A stretch of 64,000 bases of DNA, taken from positions 62,001 through 126,000 of the forward strand of contig NZ_VKOG01000007.1 in the NCBI RefSeq assembly GCF_007474545.1, given 5' to 3'. The stretch's first letter is position 1, and each line of letters opens with the position of its first letter. Under the pieces are notes generated by a model that searched no databases, had not been told where the DNA came from, and was given only the letters and a program-made list of their open reading frames with translations. Origin of the DNA: Chryseobacterium binzhouense. GTDB taxonomy: Bacteria > Bacteroidota > Bacteroidia > Flavobacteriales > Weeksellaceae. Positions 1-9,570 of the stretch are shown piece by piece. Both the position numbers and the translations under genes were made by a program.

Positions 1-719
1 ATACCTGGCTCAAAATTACGCCTGTAAACGTCAATATCACTCCACTAAAATTTTATGGAAATCAGATTGACACCAATATTGGAATTGATATTTTTTCTGA
101 AACTTTTACCGGAACAAAACCAGAATCTTCACAACCGGTAAAAGCGGTGATGAATTTCAATTCTGTTCCTTTACTTGCCAACGAATTTCTTTTGCAGACG
201 ACCGCCAATATTCCATTTTCAGAAGCTACGAATATTGCTAGAAGAATGTTTCAGAATAAAGAATATGATGTTCGTAATTCTAAAGTTAAAATCACTGATA
301 TTAAGGTCTATAAAGACGAAAACAGAATTATGATAGAAGCAGAGACAGAAGGTTATATAAACGGTACATCTTATATATCCGGAATTCCTGTTTATGATGA
401 GTCAAAGAAAAAAATTGTACTTTCAGAAACAAAATTTAAACTTAAAACAAACAATATTCTTCAAAAAACCGCCACACTTTTATTCAGAGGGAAAATTGTA
501 AAGATGATTGAAGATGAATATGGAATCCCGACAGATGATATTGAAAATTCATCTAAAAAAAGCATTGAAGCAGCCTTTAATAAAGAATATTATAAAGGGT
601 TACAATTGAACGGAAAAGTCTTTAATTTAAAACCTAACCAAATTCTACTGAATGATAATGGCATCACCGCCGTCATAGATACCAAAGCTAATTTAAAACT
701 AACTTTAAAAGCATTCTGA
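1..719 (+). CDS. DUF4403 family protein, C-terminal part (5' end outside window)
   Basis: The reading frame is open from base 3 to the stop at 717-719, so the gene begins before the window; an internal ATG at 147 is not the start. About 238 residues are visible, with no membrane segment. The alternating short strands and a late segment on NTD-ILLNDNGITAVID-like residues resemble the end of Bacteroidota DUF4403 proteins, predicted lipid-binding-like envelope proteins of unknown role. The family is recalled from general resemblance, not from a search. The next gene begins 19 bp downstream, so the two may be cotranscribed. Confidence 0.6.
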   Translation, partial: TWLKITPVNVNITPLKFYGNQIDTNIGIDIFSETFTGTKPESSQPVKAVMNFNSVPLLANEFLLQTTANIPFSEATNIARRMFQNKEYDVRNSKVKITDIKVYKDENRIMIEAETEGYINGTSYISGIPVYDESKKKIVLSETKFKLKTNNILQKTATLLFRGKIVKMIEDEYGIPTDDIENSSKKSIEAAFNKEYYKGLQLNGKVFNLKPNQILLNDNGITAVIDTKANLKLTLKAF

Positions 720-738
720 TACAATAATAACTAATAAC

Positions 739-1249
739 ATGATAAAACATCTTAAAATTATAGAACATCATAAAGCGTCGATAGGAATCAGATTTATAAA
801 TTTCGTAATTGACAGAATTGTAATTTATATATTATTTTTTTTGTTTGGATTATTTTTCTGCAGGATTATTTGAATTTTTCGGCGTAGAATTTTTTATTGA
901 TATTACTTATCAATTAGCATCTTTAAGTAAATTTGAAGACATTCTGATAATGTTGACAACGTATCTTGTATATATTTTTATTATGGAATATTTTACAAAA
1001 GGAAGAACATTAGGAAAATATATTACCGGTAAAAAAGTAATGAGTCTTGATGGGTCAAGCCCAATATTTTATCAGTATCTGATTAGAACACTTTCCAGAA
1101 TTGTGCCCTTTGACGCTCTTTCATTTTTTGGCGTAAACGGGTGGCATGATTCGTGGAGTGACACAAGAGTAATTAACCTTAAAAAATATAACGCTGAATT
1201 ACAGCACAAAAGAGAAATTGATGAAATCGGCAGCAAAGAAATTGCCTGA
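739..1249 (+). pseudogene. RDD family membrane protein, frameshifted at an 8-T run
   Basis: From ATG 739 the frame reads an RDD-type start (MIKHLKIIEHHKASIGIRF, then NFVIDR) and stops at 871-873. The rest of the protein continues one frame over, through a membrane segment and the typical block YFTKGRTLGKYITG to the stop at 1249. The two halves join if one T is removed from the run of eight T at about 835-842, giving one protein of about 169 residues. RDD proteins are small multi-pass membrane proteins of mostly unknown role. The lesion may be a real frameshift, slippage in the T run, or a sequencing error. Both halves look well preserved, which favours a recent change or an error. Confidence 0.75.
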
Positions 1250-1253
1250 AAAA

Positions 1254-1284
1254 TTTGTATCAAATGGAATTTTTGCTATATTTG
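1254..1284 (+). promoter_or_regulatory. Bacteroidota-type promoter of tRNA-Cys
   Basis: TTTG at 1254-1257, then 19 bp, then TATATTTG at 1277-1284. This matches the -33/-7 pattern of the Bacteroidota primary sigma factor. The -7 box ends 13 bp before the mature tRNA. Confidence 0.75.
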
Positions 1285-1297
1285 CACCACTTAAAAC

Positions 1298-1368
1298 GGT
1301 GCTTTGGCCGAGCGGCTAGGCAGTGGTCTGCAACACCATCTACAGCGGTTCGAATCCGCTAGGCACCT
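1298..1368 (+). tRNA. tRNA-Cys (anticodon GCA)
   Basis: A full cloverleaf can be drawn. The acceptor arms GGTGCTT and AGGCACC pair over seven positions with one G-T pair. The anticodon stem GTGGT/ACCAT closes the loop CTGCAAC with anticodon GCA. The T arm is AGCGG-TTCGAAT-CCGCT. The discriminator base is T, as is usual for tRNA-Cys. CCA is not encoded. A consensus promoter lies upstream and a terminator directly downstream. Confidence 0.96.
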
Positions 1369-1370
1369 CA

Positions 1371-1403
1371 AAAGCTTTCTCAACAGGAGAAAGCTTTTTT
1401 TGT
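1371..1403 (+). terminator. Rho-independent terminator after tRNA-Cys
   Basis: The 11-bp arms AAAGCTTTCTC and GAGAAAGCTTT enclose a 5-nt loop and are followed by a T run. Confidence 0.85.
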
Positions 1404-1463
1404 TTTATCAATCTTTTATAGTTATCTTTCTATCTAAATTTTAATTAGCTTCAATAATAAAAA

Positions 1464-1835
1464 ATGGCATCAAAAATAGAACTTAGAGAAAATCTGAATA
1501 TAGAGATTTCTGAATCTGTGACTGCAGAAGAATTGTTTCAAAACACTGTACTTCGTCCTATTATCAAATTACAAAATGATATTTTGCTGACACACTTTTT
1601 TCATTATCTGAAAAATACGAAGATAAACTGGGAATCATTTTCCAGCGAAAAGCGGAATACATTTATCAAAAATAGTTTTCAGAAAGACAATATATTAAAA
1701 AATACATATATCGGAATGGTTATCGGGATGATGAATGTCGAAGAACTGCAGATATATTACACAGAAAATAAAATGTTTAATAAAAGAATCATTAACATGA
1801 TTACTGAAAGACTGAAAAGCCAGATTGTAGAATAG
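1464..1835 (+). CDS. Small conserved hypothetical protein (123 aa)
   Basis: A soluble, mostly helical protein with no signal peptide and no membrane segment. It begins MASKIELRENLNIEI and carries hydrophobic helices around residues 30-50 and 80-95 (TYIGMVIGMM). Small Flavobacteriia proteins of this look are sometimes labelled glyoxalase in databases, but I see no metal-binding pattern that would support that. It stands alone between the tRNA terminator and the convergent tag gene, with 2 bp between the two stop codons. Function unknown. Confidence 0.7.
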   Translation: MASKIELRENLNIEISESVTAEELFQNTVLRPIIKLQNDILLTHFFHYLKNTKINWESFSSEKRNTFIKNSFQKDNILKNTYIGMVIGMMNVEELQIYYTENKMFNKRIINMITERLKSQIVE

Positions 1836-1837
1836 AA

Positions 1838-2389
1838 CTATTCTTTTTTCCACATTGGTTTATGCTGTATAATTTCACGATTTACCCAGCAACTTTCTTC
1901 ATGAGCCCCTTTTAGAAAGCCGATACTCATTAAAAATTCGTTAACGATTTCTCCCCCTGTAAACTTGAATGTTTTTTTGAAAATCTTCATCCATTCCTGT
2001 AAAGTTTTTGGATGATGATGCTCAAGCCATTTTTCAAAAGATCCAAATTCTTTCTGAAGTTCCAGAATGGTTTTGGCATTTTCAATAGCTGCATTTACTT
2101 TGAGCTTATTCCTGATAATTTCACTGTCATTTAAAAGACGCTCCCGATCTTCTTCCGTATAAGACGCAACTTTTTTTATATCGAAATTATCGTAAGCCGC
2201 TCTAAAGCCTTCTTCTTTTTTCAAAATAGTTTCCCAGCTCAGTCCTGCCTGATTGATCTCCATTACAAGCCTTCCGAATAATTCATCATCATCATGAATA
2301 GGAAACCCGTAATGGTTGTCATGATACTTTTTATGCAGCATTTTCCTGCTTTCAGGCTGCATATTTTCAATAGCAGAACAGTAGCTCAT
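1838..2389 (-). CDS. tag: DNA-3-methyladenine glycosylase I
   Basis: A 183-residue HhH-type base-excision glycosylase that removes 3-methyladenine from alkylated DNA. Zinc ligands expected for TAG are visible: Cys4, His23 in YHDNHYG, and His163 and Cys167 near the C-terminus, with the same spacing as H175/C179 in the E. coli enzyme. The core INQAGLSWETIL and FKFTGGEIVNEFL segments also match. A perfect -7 box (TATATTTG, minus strand) lies at 2415-2422. The gene faces away from murF and is probably transcribed alone. Confidence 0.93.
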   Translation of the reverse strand: MSYCSAIENMQPESRKMLHKKYHDNHYGFPIHDDDELFGRLVMEINQAGLSWETILKKEEGFRAAYDNFDIKKVASYTEEDRERLLNDSEIIRNKLKVNAAIENAKTILELQKEFGSFEKWLEHHHPKTLQEWMKIFKKTFKFTGGEIVNEFLMSIGFLKGAHEESCWVNREIIQHKPMWKKE

Positions 2390-2414
2390 TTTAAGAAATA
2401 TTTTAATATTTTCA

Positions 2415-2422
2415 CAAATATA
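2415..2422 (-). promoter_or_regulatory. -7 box for tag
   Basis: TATATTTG on the minus strand, 25 nt before the tag start codon. No clear -33 box at the usual distance. Confidence 0.5.
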
Positions 2423-2463
2423 ATTTGCGTGAACGACAACAGTATGTCAGCAGCGAACTTAAT

Positions 2464-3735
2464 TTATATAAAATCAATTGATTTTTCCAAAGCAATTCCT
2501 CGTGATCCTTTTAATAAAATATTATCTGATACTATTGGATTACTCTTTAAATAACTAACAAGATCATTTGTCGTTAAAAAAGAAAACGAAAAATCATTTA
2601 TTTTTTCAAACTGATGACCAACTGTTATTACCTGATCAAAATCTAATTTTTTTGCAAGATTAAGAATATTTAGATGCTCTGTCTCACTTTGATCGCCCAG
2701 CTCAAGCATATCTCCTATGATAATGGTTTTTGACCCTTCAAACGTATTAAAATTGAGTAAAGACGCAGTCATAGAACTGGGATTAGCATTGTAAGTATCC
2801 AGAACCAATGTTTTATTGCCTTTCTTAACGATTTGTGACCGCATGTTATTTGGAGTGTAATTTTCTAATGCAGATTTTATTTTAGAAATATCAACTCCGA
2901 AGTGAAGTCCTAAACTTGCAGCTGCACATAGATTGGTAAAATTATAATCGCCTGTTAATTGGGTAATAATTTTTATGCCTTTATATTCCAAACCCACAAA
3001 ATGTTCTTCCGAGAAAAAATCAAAATAATAATCTGATTCTTTGTTTCCAAAAGTGATTTTAGAAGGGTAATTTAACGTTTTCTCTGTCTGAATAGGATCT
3101 TTTTCGTTGACTAAAACTACCTGATTATGATTTTTGATGTAATCGTATAATTCAGATTTTCCTTTAATAACTCCTTCAAATCCTCCAAATCCTTCAAGAT
3201 GCGCTTTACCGAAGTTGGTAATGTAACCTATATTCGGTTTAGCGAGACTGCACAAGAATTCAATTTCTTTCTGGTGATTAGCTCCCATCTCAATCACTGC
3301 CATTTCATGTTCTGGTTTTATTGAAAGTAAGGTAAGCGGAACACCAATATGGTTATTTAGATTTCCCTGAGTGTACTGTACATGATATTTTTGAGAAAGA
3401 ACAGCATGAATTAATTCCTTACTCGTGGTTTTGCCATTACTTCCCGTAAGACCTATAATGGGAATATGGATCTGATCGCGGTGATAAACTGCAAGACTCT
3501 GCAGAAAATCTAAAGTAGAATGAACATAAAATATGTTTTTATCTTTATTCTCAAACTCTTTATTCTCAACAATTACAGCTAAAGCTCCGTTTTCAACAGC
3601 TTTTTCAGCAACAGTCGCTGCATCAAAATTTTCACCGGAAAAAGCAAAAAAAACATCATTTTGAGAAACTTTTCTGCTGTCTATTGTTACCTTTTCTGCA
3701 TTTAAATATATAGGATAAAACTGTTCAGGATTCAT
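2464..3735 (-). CDS. murF: UDP-N-acetylmuramoyl-tripeptide--D-alanyl-D-alanine ligase
   Basis: A 423-residue Mur ligase that adds D-Ala-D-Ala to the UDP-MurNAc tripeptide, the last cytoplasmic step of peptidoglycan precursor synthesis. It has the short N-terminal uridine-binding domain (IDSRKVSQNDVFFAF, residues 18-32), the ATP loop GSNGKTT at 98-104, the central EMGANHQKEI segment and the C-terminal domain with NANPSSM. The length is normal for MurF. It lies behind gldJ on the same strand, but a strong terminator separates them. murF next to gldJ is an arrangement I recall from other flavobacteria. Confidence 0.95.
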   Translation of the reverse strand: MNPEQFYPIYLNAEKVTIDSRKVSQNDVFFAFSGENFDAATVAEKAVENGALAVIVENKEFENKDKNIFYVHSTLDFLQSLAVYHRDQIHIPIIGLTGSNGKTTSKELIHAVLSQKYHVQYTQGNLNNHIGVPLTLLSIKPEHEMAVIEMGANHQKEIEFLCSLAKPNIGYITNFGKAHLEGFGGFEGVIKGKSELYDYIKNHNQVVLVNEKDPIQTEKTLNYPSKITFGNKESDYYFDFFSEEHFVGLEYKGIKIITQLTGDYNFTNLCAAASLGLHFGVDISKIKSALENYTPNNMRSQIVKKGNKTLVLDTYNANPSSMTASLLNFNTFEGSKTIIIGDMLELGDQSETEHLNILNLAKKLDFDQVITVGHQFEKINDFSFSFLTTNDLVSYLKSNPIVSDNILLKGSRGIALEKSIDFI

Positions 3736-3812
3736 AAAATTATCATTGGTTATGGGTGAAAGCCTAATACTATTTGAGTTGTGAATCTCAAGCTTAAATT
3801 ATGTTCAAAAAT

Positions 3813-3844
3813 AAAAAACCTCCCGAATATATGGGAGGTTTTTT
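3813..3844 (-). terminator. Bidirectional terminator behind gldJ
   Basis: AAAAAACCTCCC and GGGAGGTTTTTT form a 12-bp stem with an 8-nt loop, with T runs on both strands. It lies 21 bp after the gldJ stop and upstream of murF. Confidence 0.85.
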
Positions 3845-3865
3845 GAAAGTATTTTGATAAATATT

Positions 3866-5455
3866 TTATCTTCTAGTTCTAGATTTGTCGCTTACTCTTG
3901 CATCCTGAGCAACACGGAAACCAATCCATCCATAAGCTGTATTCTGGTTTTTGAATCTTCTCTGACCCGGATCTAGCCAATAAGCTGAATCCTGCCAAGA
4001 ACCACCTTTTACAACTCTTACATCATTAGATATAGCAGAAGTTCTGTCTTTAGTATCTTTCTGCATTACTACTCTACCGTTACCATCAACAATAAATCTT
4101 GTCTTTGGTGAGTTATACATATCATAAGAAGAAGCAGAATCACTTGCATTTCTATAATCCAGAGAAGACATTCTGTCCCCGTCTCTATAATTTCTGTAAT
4201 CTGCAATAGTCTCTCTTTCAAACTGACCTGGTAGCTTTTTGTAAACTAAACGTCCGTCTGCCAAAGTATCATACTGAATAGAACCTTCCTCAACCATTTT
4301 ATATGTTCCGTCACCGTTTCTTACAATTGCCTGAGGCACATTTCCTCTGTAATAGTTGAAGTCACTTGCTTCTGTATCAATGATTGGTCTGTATACATCT
4401 GCAGTCCATTCTGCTACGTTGCCAAACATACCGTAGATCCCTAAGCTGTTTGAAGGGAACTGTCTTACATCTGAAGTATTAGCAGCTCCATCGTTTTTCC
4501 ATCCTGCAGGACCTGAATAATCTCCTCTACCCTGTTTGAAGTTGGCAAGAATTTCTCCTCTTTTATCTCTCAACATTTCTATCTGAGGTTTTTTCTCAAG
4601 ATAGTTGTTGTATTCTCTGTTTTTCTCCATACCCAATGCTGCAAATTCCCATTCAACCTCTGTAGGAAGTCTGAATTTGGTAACCATTGCAGAAGAAGGA
4701 GATCTGTTGGCAGCAAGCAATCTTTGATTGGTAGTCTTAATACCGTTTTTCTGCTGCATTCTTTTCTCATTGATGTACCCTTGCATTTCAGGATCATTCG
4801 ATTTGAATTTATCCATATTAAATGCTGTACCTCCCTGATTATTAGATTCGTTAATATATAAATCTTTTGAAATTACTCCTGCCTGCATCAAAGCTTTTTC
4901 ATTTGCTCTGTCAGTCAGCCATTCGCAGTATCTGTTAGCTTGTGTCCAGGAAACACCTACAACCGGATAATAATCATACTCCGCAGAACGGAAATAAGTT
5001 TCGTTGTAGTCATTTCTGGATAATTTGTTATCCCAAAGAAGGGTATCCGGTAGAGCACCGTTATAAATTTCTTTGTAACTAGGATCACTTGGCGGGAATA
5101 CATACTTCAACCATGTAAGGTATTCGCGGTATTCGTAGTTAGTAATTTCAGTTTCACCCATAAAGAACGAACTTACCTGCATTCTGCGAGGCGAATTGTT
5201 CCAGTCATGCATTACATCATCTTTCACTAATCCCATGGTAAAAGTTCCACCTTCCACATATACCATTCCAGGCCAACCTTTTTGTTTTTGTTGCTTTCCT
5301 GCAAAAAACCAACCCTGTTTCTCGTTTGGTTTCCAACCTGTCTTGCTGACAAATTTTTTAGTACCACCGCCTTTGCTGGTACCCGAACCGCCACAACTGG
5401 TTAATGCAAGTGTAGAACTCAATGCTATTAATGAAAACAACTTTAGTTTTTTCAT
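3866..5455 (-). CDS. gldJ: Gliding motility / T9SS lipoprotein GldJ
   Basis: A 529-residue lipoprotein with a signal peptide and a lipobox (ALTSC, Cys21). The body is a formylglycine-generating-enzyme-like (SUMF1) fold: GMVYVEGGTFTMG at about 63-75, WTQANRYCEWLTDRA in the middle, GNVAEWTADVYR, and the end motif VVKGGSWQDSAYW with GWIGFRVAQ. In Flavobacterium johnsoniae GldJ is needed for gliding and for stability of the GldK-type T9SS ring partners. It is divergent from porU, as in other flavobacteria. Assignment as GldJ rather than GldK rests on length and on the porU-porV neighbourhood. Confidence 0.92.
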   Translation of the reverse strand: MKKLKLFSLIALSSTLALTSCGGSGTSKGGGTKKFVSKTGWKPNEKQGWFFAGKQQKQKGWPGMVYVEGGTFTMGLVKDDVMHDWNNSPRRMQVSSFFMGETEITNYEYREYLTWLKYVFPPSDPSYKEIYNGALPDTLLWDNKLSRNDYNETYFRSAEYDYYPVVGVSWTQANRYCEWLTDRANEKALMQAGVISKDLYINESNNQGGTAFNMDKFKSNDPEMQGYINEKRMQQKNGIKTTNQRLLAANRSPSSAMVTKFRLPTEVEWEFAALGMEKNREYNNYLEKKPQIEMLRDKRGEILANFKQGRGDYSGPAGWKNDGAANTSDVRQFPSNSLGIYGMFGNVAEWTADVYRPIIDTEASDFNYYRGNVPQAIVRNGDGTYKMVEEGSIQYDTLADGRLVYKKLPGQFERETIADYRNYRDGDRMSSLDYRNASDSASSYDMYNSPKTRFIVDGNGRVVMQKDTKDRTSAISNDVRVVKGGSWQDSAYWLDPGQRRFKNQNTAYGWIGFRVAQDARVSDKSRTRR

Positions 5456-5620
5456 AGTCGATATAAATATTATTCAAAGTACAAAGAAAAAATAAATTAT
5501 TCAATAAATCAAATAAAGATTTGATTTTTTTGAAAAATCTTAACAAATTAATTTTATGGTATCGTAAATTAATTATAAAATTTTCATTTATTTTGTAATT
5601 CAGAAATTTCAAAAACAAAC

Positions 5621-8600
5621 ATGAAACTAAAAATAGCGCTTTTATTTGTATTTGCTTTTGTATCAATGGCTTGGGCTCAGCGAGTTTCCATCAGCTGGGA
5701 CGGAGCTAAGATCCAGGATTTTGGTGATACTAAAAAGAATCTTCCGAATTTTAAAAATGAAGGTTTTTCTTTCAGCCAAAATAACATTTTTATTATAAAT
5801 ACACAAAAAGTAGGAGACAAACAGCTTCGTATTTCTAATCTGGCATGGGAAACCGTATCTGTAAGAGACTTATATGATCTTAATAAAGACCTTCTTCAGG
5901 AAAGAGACATTACGGATATCAATTACTATTATTCCGAAGGAGAAAGGTACGCAAGCATTTATGTAAGTTTATTTAAAAATGTAAAAGGAACTATACAAAG
6001 GCTTTCTTCATTCGATATTTCTGAAAACAATTCACCGGCTCCTTTAGCCGCAAGTAAGGTGGGAAGCACGCAGAATCCTTTGGCTACAGGAACTTTTTAC
6101 AAGATAAGAGTTGATAAATCAGGGATTTTCAGAATCACCTCACAATTTTTAAGAGATAATGGCATCAATCCTTCTAATATTAATCCGAAGAACTTCAGAA
6201 TCTATGGAAATGGCGGCATAATGCTTCCAGAATTTAATCAGGATACAAAATATAGCGCATTACAGGAAAATGCCATTCAGGTTGTAGGGGAAGATGATGG
6301 AGTCTGGAATGACGGGGATTATGCACTTTTCTACGCACAAGGACCTAATGGATATAATCTTTATAATAATTCTAACGGGAGTGGTTTCAAAAGAACTGAT
6401 ACCAGAAATGACCAGAGTGAAAATGTAAAGAATATTTATGAGGATTTTTCTTATTATTACATCAATTTCGACAAAGGAGCAGGGAAAAGAGTACAAAATG
6501 TGGATGTAAATTTACCTTCGTCTCCCTTAATTTCCAGATATGATGATTATCAGGTTCTTAATAATGATCAGCGAAATTTATTAAAGGTAGGCAGAATCTG
6601 GGTAGAAGATCTGGCATTTACAACGCCAAAAGCAGTAACATTTAACCTAACCTCCCCAATTCAGGGTGGCGATGTGGTAAGATACAGAACGCAGGTTATA
6701 GGATGGAAATCGCAGCAAAACAGCGTAGAATTTAATATCAATAACCAAAATCCTGCTTCTCCTAGTGTTCCTGCCAATCAGCCGGGTTATGCTTTTGATT
6801 ATTTTCCTTTAAGATATTCCGGTACTATTTCAAATTTGTCTGGAAATACAATTACATTTAACTATACACCTAATATCACTACCAATCCTAATGGAGTTTT
6901 TTATCTTGACTATGTAGAAGTTCAATATAAACAGGATTTAGTCTTTAATGGTTCTCAGATGAGTTTCCGAGATTTCTCTATTGACAGCGGATCAAATTTA
7001 TCATATGGCTTCAGCATTTCCAGTGTCGGAAATATGGAACAGGTTTGGGATGTTACCGATATTACAAATGCCAACAGAAGAGTAAATAAGGCTATCGGAA
7101 GCGGTAATTTTAATTTTGGTTATGCCGCCACAGATCCCAATTTCAATAATGAATTTGTTGCTTTCCGTGCAGACGCTGCATTTTCACCTCAATTTGTTGG
7201 CAGAATCAGCAATCAGAATCTTTCCGCACTTCAAAATATAGATTATCTTATTATTACGACTCCACAAATGATGTCTCAGGCTCAGAGAATCGCCAATTAT
7301 CATCAGCAAAAAAGTAATTTTACTGTTGAGATTGTAGATACTGATAAAATTTACAATGAATTTGGAAGCGGCAGCAGAGATTTGACAGCAATCAGGGATT
7401 TTGTCACTAAACTTAATACTCCGCTGGGAAGTCTGAAATATGTATTGATTCTCGGCGATGGCTCTTATGATTACAAAAACAGAATTTCGGGCAATTCCAA
7501 CATTGTTTCAAGTTATCAGAGCGAAGAGTCGGCAGATTTTGTAAGTTCTTTCGTTACGGATGACTATATTGTAATGACAAAACCTCAGACTTCTCAGTTT
7601 TTGTCAAACAACATTCCGGATTTGCCTGTAGGACGTATACCGGCAGCAAATCCGACGGAAGCAACCAATATGATTGACAAAACATTAGCTTACTACAACT
7701 CATTACCCGGACAATCTACTCCTTTCGGAGAGTGGAGAATGAAGCTTGATTTTGTTGTAGATGATGACAATGATGGTGGAGAACCGTTCCATACGGTGAT
7801 GAACAATACTTTACAAACTACTTTTGAAGTTCCTGCAGATAATACCCTTAAAGAATATAATGTAAGAAAATTATACTTAGATGCATTCGCTGCGCAAAGC
7901 AGTGCTGGAGGACAGCGTTATCCGCAGGTTAACCAGGCAATTTCTAACGATATTGGGAACAGTTTATATTTATTCTATTTTGGACACGGAGGAATCAATG
8001 GATGGGCACAGGAAAGAGTGCTTACCATTAACGAAATTCAGAATTCCAATAATTTTTCTAATGTATACAGCCGCTTCCCATTTGTATCGACAATTACCTG
8101 CGAATTTACACTTTGGGATGAGCCATCTACTTTTTCTGCGGGAGAGCAGTTTATTAAACTGAAACAAGGCGGTCCTGCTGCAATGATTACTTCCAGCCGC
8201 GCAGTAGGTGTAGGATATGGTGTAGATTTCACCAATCTTTATACAAAAGAAATGTTCAGAATGGTAAATGATGATTTTATATCTATAGGAAGTGCTCATC
8301 TAAATGCAAAAAAACTAAGAGTTGATGCCAATCATCTTAAAGTAAATGTATTGGGAGATCCTGCAATGAAATTGAGCAGACCTCAAAGATTGCTTGTTAT
8401 TGATAATATTGAAACACCTGTTCCGGGATTAATCCGAGGTTTGGATTTTGTGAAAGTAACCGGTCATATCAATAATACCAACGGAACAATAAATACTACT
8501 TTTAACGGCAGAGTTGTTATAAATATTTTTGATAAAAGATTAAATAAAAGTACTTTAAATAATGATGGCAGTTTAACTCCTGTTCTTCAGTATACAGAAG

Positions 8601-9514
8601 AAGGAAGCGCTATCGTGAAAGCTTCGGGAACGGCTGTAAACGGTGTTTTTACGGTTGAATTTTATGTTCCTAAAGACATTAATTATGCTGTGGGACAAGG
8701 AAGAATCTTAGGATATGCTGATAATAGATCTTTTGATGTATTCAATAATCAGTTTGTACAGGTTGGAGACATCAATCCGAACGGAATTAATGATAACGAG
8801 CCACCGAAAGTGAAATTATACATGAATAATACTAATTTTGCCAATGGGGGAATTACCGACCAAAACCCAATGCTTTTGGCTTGTATTACTGATGATACAG
8901 GAATAAATTCTACGGGTTCTGGTATTGGTCACGATATTACTGTATATTTGGACGGTCAAATTATCAACACCATTGTTTTGAATGATTTTTACTCTTCCGG
9001 TGAAGGAAACGGCTGTGTAAATCCATCTTTGGCAGATTATCAAAAAGGTAATGTAACCTACCCTTTCAGAAATCTTTCAGTAGGACAGCATCAGCTGACA
9101 TTTAAAGTTTGGGATATAAACAATAATTCGACCACCGAGACGTTAAACTTTGAGGTTAAAGATGAAACAGATCAGCGTTTGATTATCAACCGTCCACTGA
9201 ACTGGCCAAATCCTTTTACCAACAAAACCTACATTCATTTCGAGCATAATTGTGATGATATTCTGGATGTGAATGTTCAAATTTATACGATTACAGGAAA
9301 ATTAGTAAGAACATTAACCAATGTTGTAATCGCAGAACCGTTCCTACAGGGCTTTAGAACGCCACGTCAGGCAATAGAATGGGACGGAAAAGACGATTTT
9401 GGCGATACAGTTGCAAAAGGTACGTATATTTTTAAGATATTTGCAAAAAGTCAAAATCAAGAAAAATGCAAAGGAAGTGCTACAGCTGTAGAAAAAATGG
9501 TACTTTTGAAGTAA
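5621..9514 (+). CDS. porU: Type IX secretion system sortase PorU (gingipain-like C25 peptidase)
   Basis: A 1297-residue secreted protein with a signal peptide (MKLKIALLFVFAFVSMAWA). It has an N-terminal beta-rich part, a central C25 cysteine-peptidase domain and a C-terminal domain resembling a T9SS CTD (from about residue 1190: LNWPNPFTNKTYIHFEH, then a GKLVRTL block). The catalytic pair is intact: His789 in FGHGG and Cys827 in STITCEF. PorU removes the C-terminal sorting domain of T9SS cargo and attaches the cargo to the cell surface. It pairs with porV 56 bp downstream, and the type B cargo candidates lie at 30050-38641. Confidence 0.95.
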   Translation: MKLKIALLFVFAFVSMAWAQRVSISWDGAKIQDFGDTKKNLPNFKNEGFSFSQNNIFIINTQKVGDKQLRISNLAWETVSVRDLYDLNKDLLQERDITDINYYYSEGERYASIYVSLFKNVKGTIQRLSSFDISENNSPAPLAASKVGSTQNPLATGTFYKIRVDKSGIFRITSQFLRDNGINPSNINPKNFRIYGNGGIMLPEFNQDTKYSALQENAIQVVGEDDGVWNDGDYALFYAQGPNGYNLYNNSNGSGFKRTDTRNDQSENVKNIYEDFSYYYINFDKGAGKRVQNVDVNLPSSPLISRYDDYQVLNNDQRNLLKVGRIWVEDLAFTTPKAVTFNLTSPIQGGDVVRYRTQVIGWKSQQNSVEFNINNQNPASPSVPANQPGYAFDYFPLRYSGTISNLSGNTITFNYTPNITTNPNGVFYLDYVEVQYKQDLVFNGSQMSFRDFSIDSGSNLSYGFSISSVGNMEQVWDVTDITNANRRVNKAIGSGNFNFGYAATDPNFNNEFVAFRADAAFSPQFVGRISNQNLSALQNIDYLIITTPQMMSQAQRIANYHQQKSNFTVEIVDTDKIYNEFGSGSRDLTAIRDFVTKLNTPLGSLKYVLILGDGSYDYKNRISGNSNIVSSYQSEESADFVSSFVTDDYIVMTKPQTSQFLSNNIPDLPVGRIPAANPTEATNMIDKTLAYYNSLPGQSTPFGEWRMKLDFVVDDDNDGGEPFHTVMNNTLQTTFEVPADNTLKEYNVRKLYLDAFAAQSSAGGQRYPQVNQAISNDIGNSLYLFYFGHGGINGWAQERVLTINEIQNSNNFSNVYSRFPFVSTITCEFTLWDEPSTFSAGEQFIKLKQGGPAAMITSSRAVGVGYGVDFTNLYTKEMFRMVNDDFISIGSAHLNAKKLRVDANHLKVNVLGDPAMKLSRPQRLLVIDNIETPVPGLIRGLDFVKVTGHINNTNGTINTTFNGRVVINIFDKRLNKSTLNNDGSLTPVLQYTEEGSAIVKASGTAVNGVFTVEFYVPKDINYAVGQGRILGYADNRSFDVFNNQFVQVGDINPNGINDNEPPKVKLYMNNTNFANGGITDQNPMLLACITDDTGINSTGSGIGHDITVYLDGQIINTIVLNDFYSSGEGNGCVNPSLADYQKGNVTYPFRNLSVGQHQLTFKVWDINNNSTTETLNFEVKDETDQRLIINRPLNWPNPFTNKTYIHFEHNCDDILDVNVQIYTITGKLVRTLTNVVIAEPFLQGFRTPRQAIEWDGKDDFGDTVAKGTYIFKIFAKSQNQEKCKGSATAVEKMVLLK

Positions 9515-9570
9515 ATAAATAATTAATTAAGAATATCAATAAAAAACTGATAATATATAAAAGACAACAT

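Noticed and set aside
739-1249. Programmed ribosomal frameshift in the RDD gene
   Set aside because: RDD proteins are not known to use one, and no stimulatory structure is evident after the T run; a simple indel explains it.
5585-5620. TATTTTG upstream of porU as a -7 box
   Set aside because: It is one base short of TAnnTTTG and has no clear -33 partner; the same short form near 24117 was also left out.
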